Source of the DNA: Dryomyza anilis
Lineage: Eukaryota; Arthropoda; Insecta; Diptera; Dryomyzidae
Length of the DNA stretch: 64,000 nucleotides
NCBI GenBank assembly: GCA_951804985.1
Contig: OX638133.1
Location: forward strand, 37,349,963-37,413,962
Reading direction: 5' to 3'
The notes beneath the pieces are model-generated. The model was not told the DNA's origin, searched no databases, and saw nothing but the letters and a program-made list of their open reading frames with translations. This document shows positions 12,300-22,975 of the stretch, in pieces. How positions within the stretch are numbered: the stretch's first letter is position 1; each line of letters opens with the position of its first letter. Position numbers and translations under genes: made by a program.

Positions 12300-12830
12300 A
12301 TTCAATAAGATAAAACTGATGCCATTTTTGAAATCATACATAGTTACAAATATATTCAAGAATTATTGCAACTTTTACTGTAGAGAAAAAATGAATTTAG
12401 AAAATTATTTTTTAAAAAATGATGCCATCAAAATACCATCTAGAAAATTAGCTTGAATATTTACAAAATTTACAATTTTTTTCCGAATTTTATAATGGCT
12501 CCTTTTTAAGTACTCAAATTTAAAGTACAAGTATAATAACCATTCGCCACATGTTCAAGTTTAGACTTTAAGTTTCAAAAATCTTGTTTTATTAGCTTTA
12601 AAACGAGACCTCAATGGGGTTTCGATCTTTTCTTGTTCAGGAAATATATAAATATAAAGAACCACACATATGTGATTTTTGGCCTATTTTTTGCAAATTT
12701 TAACTACTGAATCTCTGGAAGTAGTGGTCGGAAAAAAAGAAAAAATAAATGATCAATGCATATTACGATACTCTTTATCAGCTATCCACATTTCATTGAA
12801 ATCGAAAAGGTAAAATCACCAATTTGACTT
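12300..12830. repeat. Dispersed repeat shared with 49140-49565
   Basis: Shared words include ATGGCTCCTTTTTAA, AAAATGATGCCATCAAAATACC (inverse at 49440) and CATTTCATTGAAATCGAA. Both copies are heavily diverged and noncoding. Confidence 0.5.
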
Positions 12831-12956
12831 TTTTTGGTGTAATTTGATTTACATACAAAATATCTTTTGTATTTTTGAGAAATATTTCATTCACTTATTA
12901 TTTCATAAGCTGTATATTACATTAATGTTGACGTTTTAGTTATGTTTGAGACCGTG

Positions 12957-13950
12957 CACAGAAAAAAAATGTAGATCATATTGATGAATTCCGATCTTTA
13001 AAACATGATTCATTGTATTGAAGAACCATTCATAATATTAATGACTAACGACATCAATGTTATGAATGTGATCATAAATATGATGAACGCTTGGTAACTG
13101 TCGAAAAAGTAGCCGCGGTAGCTCAGTGGTTAGTGCGTTGGACTGCGAGCCGAAAGGTCCCCGGTTCAAGCCTGGACTGGGACTAACAACACCTTTTCAT
13201 AGAAACATTTTTCTTTACCGCGCTACCTCTCGGCAGTAAATGGCAAACCTACGAGAGTTAAAACATTGCCTATGAAAAAGCTCTCACCCGCCGTTCGGAT
13301 TCGGCAATAAACAGTAGGTCCCACCACTTTGAGTTCAAATATAATACGCACAGCTCAAAATGGTGAGAGAGCTCGGCCGAAGTTCTATACAGGACTGTAG
13401 CGCCAAACTATTATTATTATTATTACATTAAATACAACATATTTTACTTTATATTGAAAAATGCTGTTCATTAATCCAAATTTCAATTAAAATATTTATT
13501 TTTTGTTCTTTTTTGCCATACCTCTCAGTTCCTCAGTAGTTCTTGTATAATTTTTCTTATATAATGCTTGCCCGACATACATAAATTAAAATGTTTTCTA
13601 TTGTATTTATTTATAATTACAACTTTTTATTAATAAAAAGATATATATAAAGAGGTATTAAAAAAAAAAAATAGTTTGAAATATTTTTTTTTCGAATAAT
13701 TTTTTTCTGTTATTTTTTTATTATAATTTTTACACTTTTTTTTTCGAATTATTTTCTAAAAAATGTTTTTTTTTTTTTGAAAAATTCGTATAAAAATATA
13801 TTCATGATATTATGAACAAATTTATTGAATATTTCGTTCTTTACGATGATGTTCGATAGTACGAATTATTTAGTTAACGATGGTATCAATATTATGAATC
13901 ATAATATTCATGAATTAATTCATCATATTAATGAATTTTTTTTCTGTGTG
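12957..13950. mobile_element. Hairpin MITE with CACAGAAAAAAA ends, interrupted by a SINE
   Basis: The left end CACAGAAAAAAAATG and the right end ATTTTTTTTCTGTGTG are inverted, and the adjacent ATGATTCAT/ATTAATATGATGAATT-type words match between arms. The SINE at 13109-13425 sits between the left arm and the AT-rich centre, so it was inserted after the MITE. Confidence 0.7.
13109..13425 (+). mobile_element. tRNA-derived SINE, full length (317 bp)
   Basis: The head GCCGCGGTAGCTCAGTGG holds a pol III A box (TAGCTCAGTGG), and GGTTCAAGCC is a B box at tRNA-like spacing. The body follows (CTACCTCTCGGCAGTAAATG, CCGTTCGGATTCGGCAATAA, GGTGAGAGAGCTCGGCC), and it ends in CGCCAAACT(ATT)n. It is the reference copy for the family in this window. 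Confidence 0.9.
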
Positions 13951-14359
13951 CTCCCGCGAGGATACTTACATTGGACATAATAAATGATCAATTCCCATAT
14001 ATTTTTACAAAAAAATACTTCGTTAGAGTTACGCTCACTCACGAAAGGAATTTCCTAATCACTCTCACTCACGGCCTATTTTGTTCTACTCACACTCACT
14101 CAAAATCACGTGAGTAAATTAAGTGCCAATCTCTAGTTCGTACAACTACATTTGCAAGTCACCCAATTTTAATTGCTCAGTTATCAGTATTCTGTTATGA
14201 AGCACTAACTAGCTGCCGATTTCTAGTTATTGCTAAGTGAACTTGATAAGCTCCGAGAGCACTACACATACGGCAGCACATTTTACCAGATACCCCAGAT
14301 TAACGGCAGTTGTAATCGAACGCTTGACCGTTAAACAACAAGATTGATTTTATTTTACA

Positions 14360-15028
14360 ATGGGAAAACTAGTGCTGTACGGTGTCGAGCCCAGTCCCCC
14401 GGTTAGGGCATGCAAAATGACGCTGCATGCACTGGGTCTGCAATACGAGTTCAATGAAGTTAATCTGCTGGCAGGAGATCACAAAACAAAGGAATTCCTA
14501 CGTATGAATCCGCAACATACGGTCCCTGTTCTGGAGGATGACGGCAAATATCTGTGGGAATCGCACGCTATCTGCGCTTATCTGGTTCGCAAGTACGCCA
14601 AGGACGATCAACTGTATCCGAAGGATCTTTACATGCGCGCCATTGTCGATCAGCGGCTGCACTTCGAGTCCGGTGTCCTCTTCCAGGGTTGCCTGCGTAC
14701 CATTGCAGTGCCACTGTTCTACAAAAATGCCACTGAAGTACCACGCGAACAACTCGATGCCGTTGTTGAGGCATATCAATTTCTGGAGGCTTTCTTGACA
14801 CCACCGGATTTTCCGTATTTGGCTGGGCAGACGTTAACGATTGCGGATTTCAGCTGCATCTCGTCAGTGTCCAGTTTAGTGGATTTGGTACCTGTGGAAC
14901 CGACGAAGTACCCCAAACTTAGCGCCTGGATGGAGCGCTTGTCTCAGTTACCCTACTATGAGGAAGCGAATGGAAAAGGAGCACAAATGCTTGTTGATTC
15001 GTTTAATTCGATGATAAAGAAAAAATAA
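14360..15028 (+). CDS. GstE9: Epsilon-class glutathione S-transferase, GstE9-like
   Basis: Intronless 222-residue ORF, the usual length for an insect epsilon GST. It conjugates glutathione to electrophiles in the cytosol (xenobiotic, insecticide and lipid-peroxide detoxification). The thioredoxin-like N-terminal domain (about 1-80) has the catalytic Ser12 in EPSPPVRA, the G-site His41, the HTVPVL loop at 53-58 with cis-Pro56, and the Glu67-Ser68 glutathione contact in WESHAICAYL. The helical C-terminal domain covers about 90-215 and includes the LTIADFSC motif. By memory of the Drosophila cluster it is closest to GstE9; an orthology call would need a tree, since E1-E10 are close paralogues. 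The start is the first ATG of the frame, in the context TTACAATGG. No other GST lies nearby, so in this window it stands outside a tandem cluster. No canonical AATAAA is visible within 100 bases after the stop. Recently active repeats flank it on both sides. Confidence 0.95.
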   Translation: MGKLVLYGVEPSPPVRACKMTLHALGLQYEFNEVNLLAGDHKTKEFLRMNPQHTVPVLEDDGKYLWESHAICAYLVRKYAKDDQLYPKDLYMRAIVDQRLHFESGVLFQGCLRTIAVPLFYKNATEVPREQLDAVVEAYQFLEAFLTPPDFPYLAGQTLTIADFSCISSVSSLVDLVPVEPTKYPKLSAWMERLSQLPYYEEANGKGAQMLVDSFNSMIKKK

Positions 15029-17107
15029 TTTCTATGAAATATATAATTTGAAAAATATATAGTTTTCTCAGCTTTTGAAATATGTGTATCATATTTTTAA
15101 ATAAGAGATCGGATTTGTACGCGTTGTCGCACTTCTTCCAATGCCACAAAAATGTGTTTATGCAGTCGCTAACTCGTACGTGCTACGAAATTTCTAAAAA
15201 CTGAGCTGCAGGCAATCGCCAAAAACTCAAACTTCAGTCCTCGCACACGTGAAATGTGAAAACAAGCAAGCTTTGCGTGCAACAGCAGAGACAACCTTCA
15301 ATTTCTACACGGAGCATTTATGACGACAGAGCACTCGCATATGTCACAGCCATATTTCACCCAAACGCTCTAAAATTGGAAGAAATTCCTTATTTTTGGA
15401 ACCACTAAACCGATTTTAAAATTTTTAATATATTTTAAAAAGTATTGTATAGAGAATTCTTGAGAGAACGTTAGTTTTGAAATTCTTTCAAAAATTGAGA
15501 CGTTGAAAATCATGGTGGTGTAGGTCACATTTCATTTCGAGAAACTCTGGATATCTGGATATATTATAATTATTCCACAAACATACTTCAGGGCTTAGAT
15601 AAGTTTTAATATATTAGTAAGACATTCCCGAGAGGAAATTTAGTTGAGGATGCGATCATTGTCTGAACAAGCAACCTGATTTCATATCAGGCAATGATCA
15701 GAGTTTTTGATCACTGCCAGATTACGTGACGCTATTCGAAGTGACGCTATCAGGTTTTCTGAATTTGAATTTAGGATTACCCTAGTCGACCCTGATCAGT
15801 ATCATTTTAGGTGGCCTTTGGTAGTGATGCCTTATCGTATTTCGATCAGGGACGGATGCGAAATAAGGCTAAACTTACCCAATTTCCACTCGGGTTGCTC
15901 TAACTCGTACAATACAAAATATAGACAAATAATAGTTTACCATGTGAGATTTGTGAATCTCGTGTGATTTGAGACTCTCATGAGATATTTGCGTGAATTC
16001 GTGATTTGTCTGATTTTTCGGAAGTTTTTCACACCGTGTGATTTTCTGTGATTTTTACGTAATTTTTCATTCCGTGTGATTTTTGTGTGATTTTTCACAC
16101 CGTGTGATATTGGTTTATTTTTCTGAAAAATTGAAAAAATGCATTAAATACTCTAGGTTTTTTTGTTTCTTTTCCGTTTTTGTTCAAAGATCTTCACTTT
16201 AGACTCACACTTGCTGAGAAAGTGGTGCTGGGAGATCAGTTTGGTATATGTTTAATTTGTATAGCATAATTTGTATAGATTGATATATGGTGGTGCAAAA
16301 TGAAAACCCTATTTTTCCCATTTGAAAATGTCTGTGTTTTTTGGACAGGGCACGTATGCCCCTCAATAAAATTCTAATTTCTAAAATATTAGTTGAAAGC
16401 TTCTGCAAATTTTGCACCGTTTGACCTATATCTCGTTAATGTGCCAGTTCGATCACATGTCGAAAAAAATGAGCGCGAATTTATTCAAAACAGTAGTTTT
16501 CGCGTGGCACATTTCCATTATTATTTGAAATAGTCCGGTGTATTGCGTGAACTGAGTTTTTTATTAATTACCATCACAAAATCAGTGGCGCATATACAAA
16601 TATTAAAATGCAAAAATTTTATGGACTTTTTGAAAATTGTGCAAAATTTTGATATTTTGTTTTTGCAATTTTTTATGGTAAATAGTGTTTTTGAAGGGTT
16701 GAAATAATTGATTGCAACCAAATATTTCTATCTGAAGACTTTTTATGGTGCACTCAGAAAAAAAAACAAATAAAATCCCATTCAAATTTGTCAATAGGAT
16801 AGTTATTGATTTAATAGTATACAAATAATAAATATTTTCATACAAACTCAAATTCATAGTTTCATAAAGCATCACTATATAGAAATTTAACTCTATGAAA
16901 TGGAATGTCTAAACCAATAGAGTTATTAAGTAACATATTTCTTTTTATGCTTTATTTTAAATTGTCGTAAATAACTAATTAATTTATAATTTAAAATAAA
17001 TTCATTATTATGTTTCCTTAAAACAGCAAAAACGTTTTAATTAAAAAAAAAATAGTGTTAATTATATATTTTAACTTATATTGGTAACTCATCATACGCT
17101 TTATAAA
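15029..17107. other. Noncoding; short tandem repeat near 16 kb
   Basis: Bases 15955-16110 hold about four imperfect units of a TGTGATTTTTCACACCG type. The rest has no gene; the frame at 15707-15967 and those at 16205-16875 have no domains. Confidence 0.5.
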
Positions 17108-17976
17108 TACCCAACTAGACAAATTGTGCTTGAAAGATGTCTTTAAGTTATCTTTTAAATGTTATCGATGTATGAAATTTGTCCGAAATGTTACGAGAAA
17201 GATGTCTTTTTGTAATACTAATGATTGACCGGAAGATGCCTTTTTGATTTGTCTGAATGATGTCTTAATTGTATACATAAAGATGCCTTAAAGTATCTAA
17301 AAGAATGTTTTTGTTGTTGAAGTTGTCCTCTTGTCTCGTTGCAGTTGTGTTTCTTGTTGTAGATCTAATTTTCCAGTATCTGGTCACTTCTGCCCACCGG
17401 TCATCTGACGCTGAAAATCGCACATGTGTATATAGCTTGTTGACCACAACGACAATATGCTAAAAGATTTTTTTAATTGCGTACTATCTCCGCAGCATTG
17501 TACAACGGGTCAACAACTACATGGCCAGTTCCGATTTGTGCGACGGCAGGCAGATCTTCTGCTTAAGTTTCCCATATCCGAACGAGCGATCAGGAACTTC
17601 ACCCACTTTACCCGAGCATTTAAGCATTCTGCCGTAATGCTAATGGATGCACAGAGTTTTTTTTTCTAATTTTTGGTGTGCGAGAAAATTGAAAATTAAA
17701 TAAAATGTTGTTGTTTATTTTTTATTTGTCAGATTGAAAAATCACAATTGAAACATTTTCTTGGAATCGTTACACTGCCTACAAAACGATACAAAAGTGA
17801 CTTGGTAAACAGTCTACTTTTTGAAAACTTTTTGGTTATGCAAATAAGTTTAAAACAGGATGCAAATGGGACTTGTTACAAATTCACCTTTTTGATAGCT
17901 TTTTGAGAATGCAAATAAGTGAACATTAGAAAGACATCCTTTTAGGTATCATTTCGTATAATGTTCTACTTGGGTA
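17108..17976. mobile_element. DNA transposon remnant with TACCCAA ends (869 bp)
   Basis: The left end TACCCAACTAGACAAATT and the right end ATGTTCTACTTGGGTA are inverted; AAGATGTCTTT near the left arm matches AAAGACATCCTT near the right. Bases 17300-17650 are GC-richer than the arms and lack repeat words, but contain only short broken frames that I could not assign. They may be a decayed transposase or captured host DNA. Confidence 0.65.
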
Positions 17977-18984
17977 TATACAATTTTTTCCAAAATTAAA
18001 CCGTGGTATTAAGATTTTTTTTTAATTTCCGACTTGAAACCGTCATAACTTTTGCACCCCTTGCGAACGGAATTTACATACATTAATATCAGAGTATATT
18101 GGTACAAAACGAAATTAATATGCCTTTCAAAAAATTTTAAAATTTGTTATGTCTCAAATTCTAAAAAATGTCTGTTTTTGCCGATATATGTTACATTTAA
18201 AAAATATTAAGATTTTATTGAAACTTATGGGATAAAAAGCGAAAAATTAAAAAAAAAATAAAGTTGCGGCAAGACTTTTATAAACATCTTATTTTCTTAG
18301 TGTATGATAGTGTGCAAAAGCGCCATCTGTTGTCAAATTGCGGACGCAACCATACTTTTTATACTATGACATTTGATGGTCGTGTGTAAATAAATCGAAC
18401 CATTAGCAATGCATTTAGTAGAATAGAGTTAAAGAGTTAACATAGCCGGCTAGATAAGGTAAACGTTGTCGTCAACAACAACAAACACACGACGGACGCT
18501 AAACAATGTCAACAAAAATGGCGATGAACCCATTTGCCGCCATATTTCATTTGTTCGACATTTCTCAATTGCACACGACAATATTTACACGTTTTTGTAT
18601 ATTTTGTATTTTATTTTATTCTTTTTTTACGTTTTTTGTTATTGTTGTTTTAAGGGTTAGACGTGATTTGGACACGTTATCGCAGCCATGCGTAGGCTAC
18701 AGAGGCGGGTTGCCTTACGTTTTTAATATTAAATAAAAATCGGCGATTTGATATTTAATTCTATATGAACATTTTTTATAGATAAATTAAAGTTGACTTT
18801 TGCATTTTTAAAATTTTGTTGCATACAAAGTACTTTAACATTTCAGCAATATTTACCACCTTATATCGTTCAGTTAAACGAAAACGAAACGGAAAAAAAT
18901 CGTCAAAAAACATTAGAAATTCCAGTGACATAATATTTTTTTTAATTAAATACGAGAACGTTATAAACAGGCACTGCAAATAAC
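17977..18984. other. Noncoding, no gene seen
   Basis: AT-rich. TTTTCTTAGTGTA near 18295 resembles the right end of the element at 53223-54637, but no partner end was found. Confidence 0.4.
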
Positions 18985-19290
18985 CGGAATTGAAAGCGAT
19001 ACCGGAACCGTTTCGATTTTTGGTACCGAAATCGGAACCGTTATTAAAAAAATCTGTGAAAACGGAAGCGAAATCAGAACTAATTTAATTTTTTTTGGTT
19101 GAAATCGGAATCTAAAACCCAGAACCGTTATTTTAGGCTCTGTGATGGACCGCAAAGAACCGAATCGAAACCGTTTCGATTTCTGGAACCGGAACCGAAT
19201 TTCGAATCGTCATTAAAAAATGTATGGATTCGGAACCGTTTCGGAACTCGTATAATTTTTTTGGTTGGAACCGGATTTGATAGAATTTTT
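18985..19290 (-). repeat. GGTTCCG-rich repeat, inverse copy
   Basis: Runs of CGGAACCG/GAACCGTTTCGATTT on the plus strand, with GGACCGCAAAGAACCG, matching 11700-12005 in reverse. Confidence 0.65.
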
Positions 19291-19579
19291 AATACGATTA
19301 TAATATTCTAATAGTTTTTAGTCATTTTTTAAACAATTTTAAGTTTTTTCTATAATGTTTGAATACTACTAGTTTTATACATTGCTACAATAGAAATAAC
19401 TTAAATGATGGGCCCTTTTCATTTATTTTGTACAGGCGCCGAAAACGACCTTGTGCGACAGGCACTATCAACAAAACAAAGCATTTCTGCAGCACAGCTA
19501 TAATGATTGATAGATTTTTAAAAATCACAGTTAAGTGTATTTAATTTTTGTATGCAGTTAAAAAATTTAATGTAGGATT

Positions 19580-19585
19580 TTATTT
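19580..19585 (-). terminator. Candidate poly(A) signal of galla-1
   Basis: AATAAA on the minus strand about 200 nt after the galla-1 stop codon. It is the first canonical hexamer I noticed downstream. AT-rich DNA produces this motif by chance, so it is only a candidate. Confidence 0.4.
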
Positions 19586-19783
19586 ACTTAAAACATTTTA
19601 CAAAGTTCATTTAATTTAAGTTTATAAAAAAAATATTAAATAATTTTACAAAATATTTGCAAGCACCACTGCAGCAAGCAGAACGTAATTATAAATAATA
19701 AGTTCAATAACAATCAGTTAATAACGATGACCCAGTCTGTATTTACAATTTAAATTAATTAACATAAAATAATTAAATTTGCA

Positions 19784-20724
19784 TCACTCCTCATCTTTGA
19801 TGCAATTTTCCACAAGTTCACGTAAATTTGGATTTTCCATGGCAGCTGCTATTCGCTCCTTGTCATTGATTTGTTTATTAACTGTGCGAAATAAAGATTA
19901 ATCAATTGCTGCTTTCAATAAATAAATATCGTATAATTTTCAATAAATGATATCGTCGTTGTAGAAGTAAAATTCAGAAAAATCATATCCATCAATTTTG
20001 TTCATATCGTCCAGAAATATTTAGATATAGAACTATTTATTGAAAATAGTAATTGAAATTTTTAAAATATTCTTTTCAATTTTAATTTCTACAACGACCA
20101 TATATAAATATATCAAATTTCCACATACTTTCCTCCTCAGTCGTGTGCGCGCCTTTCTTGATATAAATATCCAGCTTTACATTGTGCGGCAGACTGCGTT
20201 CCACTTTGACCCGTATACAGAGTCCAATCAATGTGGCGAGCGAACAATGCGGCACCGTAGGATTAAATTCAATGCGCACCTATTGAATATATATACTAGA
20301 AATACTTTTAAACAAAGCTCAATGTTAAAAACGCACCACTGAAACATTTGATTTGGTCGGCGGCAGCACAAAGATGCCCTCCTCGTAGATGACATTCAGA
20401 TCTTCCAAAGTGCAAGGCTTTTCCGGATCGCGAATGTTGCGCAAAACATCTATAAAAGCCTCATAAATATTAAAAATTTTAAATAATTCAATAAAACAAC
20501 TTACCATAAACTGTTTCCTGCAGATCAGTCGCATCTTTGTAGCCCAACTCATGCAACAGTGCATCTTCTCCGATGGCAATGGCCTCATTTTCCAACGACA
20601 TATCACCAGTCTTCCGCGACAGTGCGTTGACTTGTTTTTCTATTGATGTTGCTGCGACTTCTGTGTTTGTATTGTTGCTGCCACCCTCCGACTCCGATGA
20701 CTTGCGTTTGAAAAATGATAACAT
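19784..20724 (-). CDS. galla-1: MIP18/CIAO2A-family Fe-S cluster assembly protein, galla-1-like (4 exons)
   Basis: Exons 20724-20505, 20449-20337, 20279-20129 and 19881-19784 total 582 nt, or 193 residues, with GT-AG introns in compatible phases (1, 0, 1). The family acts in the cytosolic iron-sulfur targeting complex with CIAO1 and MMS19, delivering clusters to apo-proteins. Residues 1-65 form a variable, Ser/Asn-rich basic leader beginning MLSFFKRK. The MIP18 domain (about 66-190) contains [13 protein letters not shown], then [17 protein letters not shown] with the conserved reactive Cys123, then [15 protein letters not shown] and a C-terminal [24 protein letters not shown] and NPNLRE match CIAO2A rather than CIAO2B, and the long N-terminus fits galla-1 better than the short galla-2. 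An in-frame TTG lies six codons upstream of the ATG at 20724. The third intron carries a hairpin MITE (19949-20105), and a repeat complex begins about 280 bp upstream of the start. Confidence 0.92.
19949..20105. mobile_element. Hairpin MITE in galla-1 intron 3
   Basis: It begins GATATCGTCGTTGTAGAAGT and ends ATTTCTACAACGACCATATA. The same ends bound the insertion at 32442-32688. It occupies most of the 247-bp intron, so it may have lengthened it. Confidence 0.7.
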
Positions 20725-21003
20725 TTTGTAATTCTTTATCAACTAAACTGTTTCTTTTTAGAAAAAAAGACTGTGTTTATTTGTTCTTGTTTTTTCTCTC
20801 ATTCAACTTTTTTAATTATGTAATTAATGGCTGCAGTTTTCTTTCATATTATTCATGATATTGTGCTTTATATACTGTTAATGTTTCTGTTATAATTTAT
20901 ATTTTTTGCCACAAATTTTGCGATTAATATATTTTATTTTTTTTAAATCGCAAGTAAAAAGAAAACTTGTTGACAAGACTGGCCGAATGTTTGACATTTA
21001 CAG

Positions 21004-21208
21004 ACGTATGTGAAGTTAACAACTCGGCTTCAACAACCGGAACGGATGGAATCAACATCTGCCACCAAAAGTAGGCAGATCTGAATTCCACTCCGTTCTC
21101 TTTGTAATATGCGTGAAGTTAACAACACTGGTTCAACAACAGGAACGGGTGGAATCAACATCTGCCACCAAAAGTAGGCAGATCTAATTTCACTTCGTTC
21201 TCTTTGTA
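21004..21208. repeat. Direct duplication of a ~95-bp unit
   Basis: Units at about 21010-21104 and 21113-21208 share GTGAAGTTAACAAC, GGAATCAACATCTGCCACCA and AAAGTAGGCAGATCT. A third copy lies inverted at 22490-22585, in the loop of the palindrome at 22291-22790. The distance from here to there (about 1.6 kb) suggests element ends, but the boundaries are not clean. Confidence 0.7.
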
Positions 21209-22044
21209 AAGAAATGTAGTTGTGTCAGTGTTGCCACTTTTTGTGTAATTCCACAAAAACAGTACATTTTTGATCTCCTTGTGTATTTTTTGTGTAATTT
21301 AGAATCAAATATAATTATACAAAAAAAAATTTAAAGAGTTTCAATGAATTTTTGGACCTTTTTGATGCAAACTTCTATGTTTTAATGTATATCAAATAAC
21401 ATACTTATTAAAATGTGGTTAAAAACGTTAAATTCTGAGATTTTAAAAATACAATATATGTAACACCAGCTCTAAAATACGAATTCTGGCCTAGTTTATT
21501 TTTTTTTTTTTTTTCCAAAAATGGGTTAAGCTTTTTTGATTCTCAACGACACATTTTATTATACTTTTTAATGCCATAAAAAAATTGTGTAATTTTTTCT
21601 GCAAAACTATTGTATGTTTAGTGTTTACCAAAATTACTTCAACAATTTTTAGTCCATTTAAATGCAAATGCAGAAAATGGTTTTAATATCGTAAAATCAA
21701 TATAATATAAAATATCACCTGAGAATTTATTACCCGCATGGGTCGTTTTCATGAAAACGATACAGAAGATATGTATAAATATTCCTCCAAATCTCTGCTT
21801 AAAAATTATTAAAAATAGTAAAGAAATAAAAATTTGATTTTTTGTGCATTATGTCATAATTACGATATCGTGTGCATATCTTAAAAATATAATTGGGTTT
21901 TTGGAAAAAATACTTGATAGCAAATACAGTTTATGTTTTTAGTAAAAATTATTTTAGGTTTTTCTTTTTTTTATTATTATACTCAGAAGAAAATTTATCA
22001 TCAAGTACTTAATAGTACGACCATTTGGTGTATGTATTAATAGT

Positions 22045-22215
22045 TCCATGTATTAATTTTTCCAGGTATTGTACATTTACTTTTATTCGTTTCATACTGT
22101 TTTACATGAAATATCGTAACTGTTACCAAAATGATGGCAATGAACGATTACCGTTCCGGAATTAAAATGTTACTGGTAAAATACCAGTATGAAACGTTTT
22201 CCAAACTGTAGAAAT
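22045..22215. repeat. Direct repeat, copy 1 (second at 23415-23585)
   Basis: Shared words: TGAAATATCG(T/C)AACTGTTACC, AAATGATGGCA, GAACGATTACCG and AAATACCAGTATGAAA. Copy 2 lies immediately outside the right arm of the composite element. Confidence 0.7.
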
Positions 22216-22290
22216 TGTAGAATATTATAAACTTTTTATATTTTATGATTTGTTTATATTGTGAAATATCCAATAATATCTTTCAACAAC

Positions 22291-22790
22291 TATAGAGGAT
22301 TTTTTATTTTAAGGATTTTCACGGCAATGCGCATACAAACAAAGAGGTTTTGATTCGTTTTACAAAAGCATTAAATAATAATGAAATAATCATATCTTTA
22401 TCGATTATTACAATGGCAAAATCAAGATTATTAATATGGCAACTCTGCGCACTGACGTTTGAAATTTCATTGAACGGGGCGGAAAAGGAGTGAAATTCAG
22501 ATCTGCCTACTTTTGGTGGCAGATGTTGATTCCACCCGTTTCGTTGTTGAAACGGAGTTGTTAACTTCACATACGTCTCTTTGTACTGAAGTTGATTCCG
22601 CCTCGTTCTATTAAATTTGAAACGTCAGTGCGCAGAGTTGCCAGATTAATAATCTTGATTTTTGCCATTGTAATAATCGATAGAGATACGATTATTTCAT
22701 AATTATATAATGTTTTTGTAAAACGAATTAAAACCTCTTTGTTTGTATGCACATTGCTGTGAAAATCCTTAAAATGAAAAATCCTCTATA
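22291..22790. repeat. 500-bp palindrome (arms ~195 bp, ~115-bp spacer)
   Basis: The left arm 22291-22485 and right arm 22600-22790 are close inverse copies; TATAGAGGATTTTT, ACAAACAAAGAGGTTTT, GATTATTACAATGGCAAAA and CTCTGCGCACTGACGTTT each recur in inverse order. The spacer holds the inverted copy of the 21.0-kb unit. The transcript would form a long hairpin. Frames at 22319-22752 are mirror images of each other and not genes. Confidence 0.9.
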
Positions 22791-22794
22791 CTGA

Positions 22795-22975
22795 ATCCAA
22801 AACGATGTCCTTGGCGTAGTCAAACAGAATTACAATTCTGGCAGCAAGTGGCAACAAATCCAAAATGATGTCCAAGGCGTAGTAAAAAGAACTCCAAGTC
22901 AGGCGACAAATTTTGTCGCAACAATTCCAAAACGATGTCCAAAGAGTAGTCCCAATAAAAATCCAAGTTCAAAAC
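22795..22975. repeat. Three tandem units of 62-69 bp
   Basis: Each unit starts with (A)TCCAAAA(C/T)GATGTCC(T/A)(T/A)GG(C)GTAGT and continues with a variable AACAATTC-type tail. It directly abuts the palindrome. Confidence 0.7.

Noticed and set aside
13110..13182. A tRNA gene (A and B boxes present)
   Set aside because: The same head is followed by the same 240-bp body and ATT tail at several loci, and the acceptor stem does not close, so it is a SINE head.
14498..14804. Overlapping frames on both strands at the GST
   Set aside because: Shadows of the GST coding sequence, without domains.
22319..22752. Two similar peptides on the minus strand
   Set aside because: They come from the two arms of a palindrome and share sequence only for that reason.
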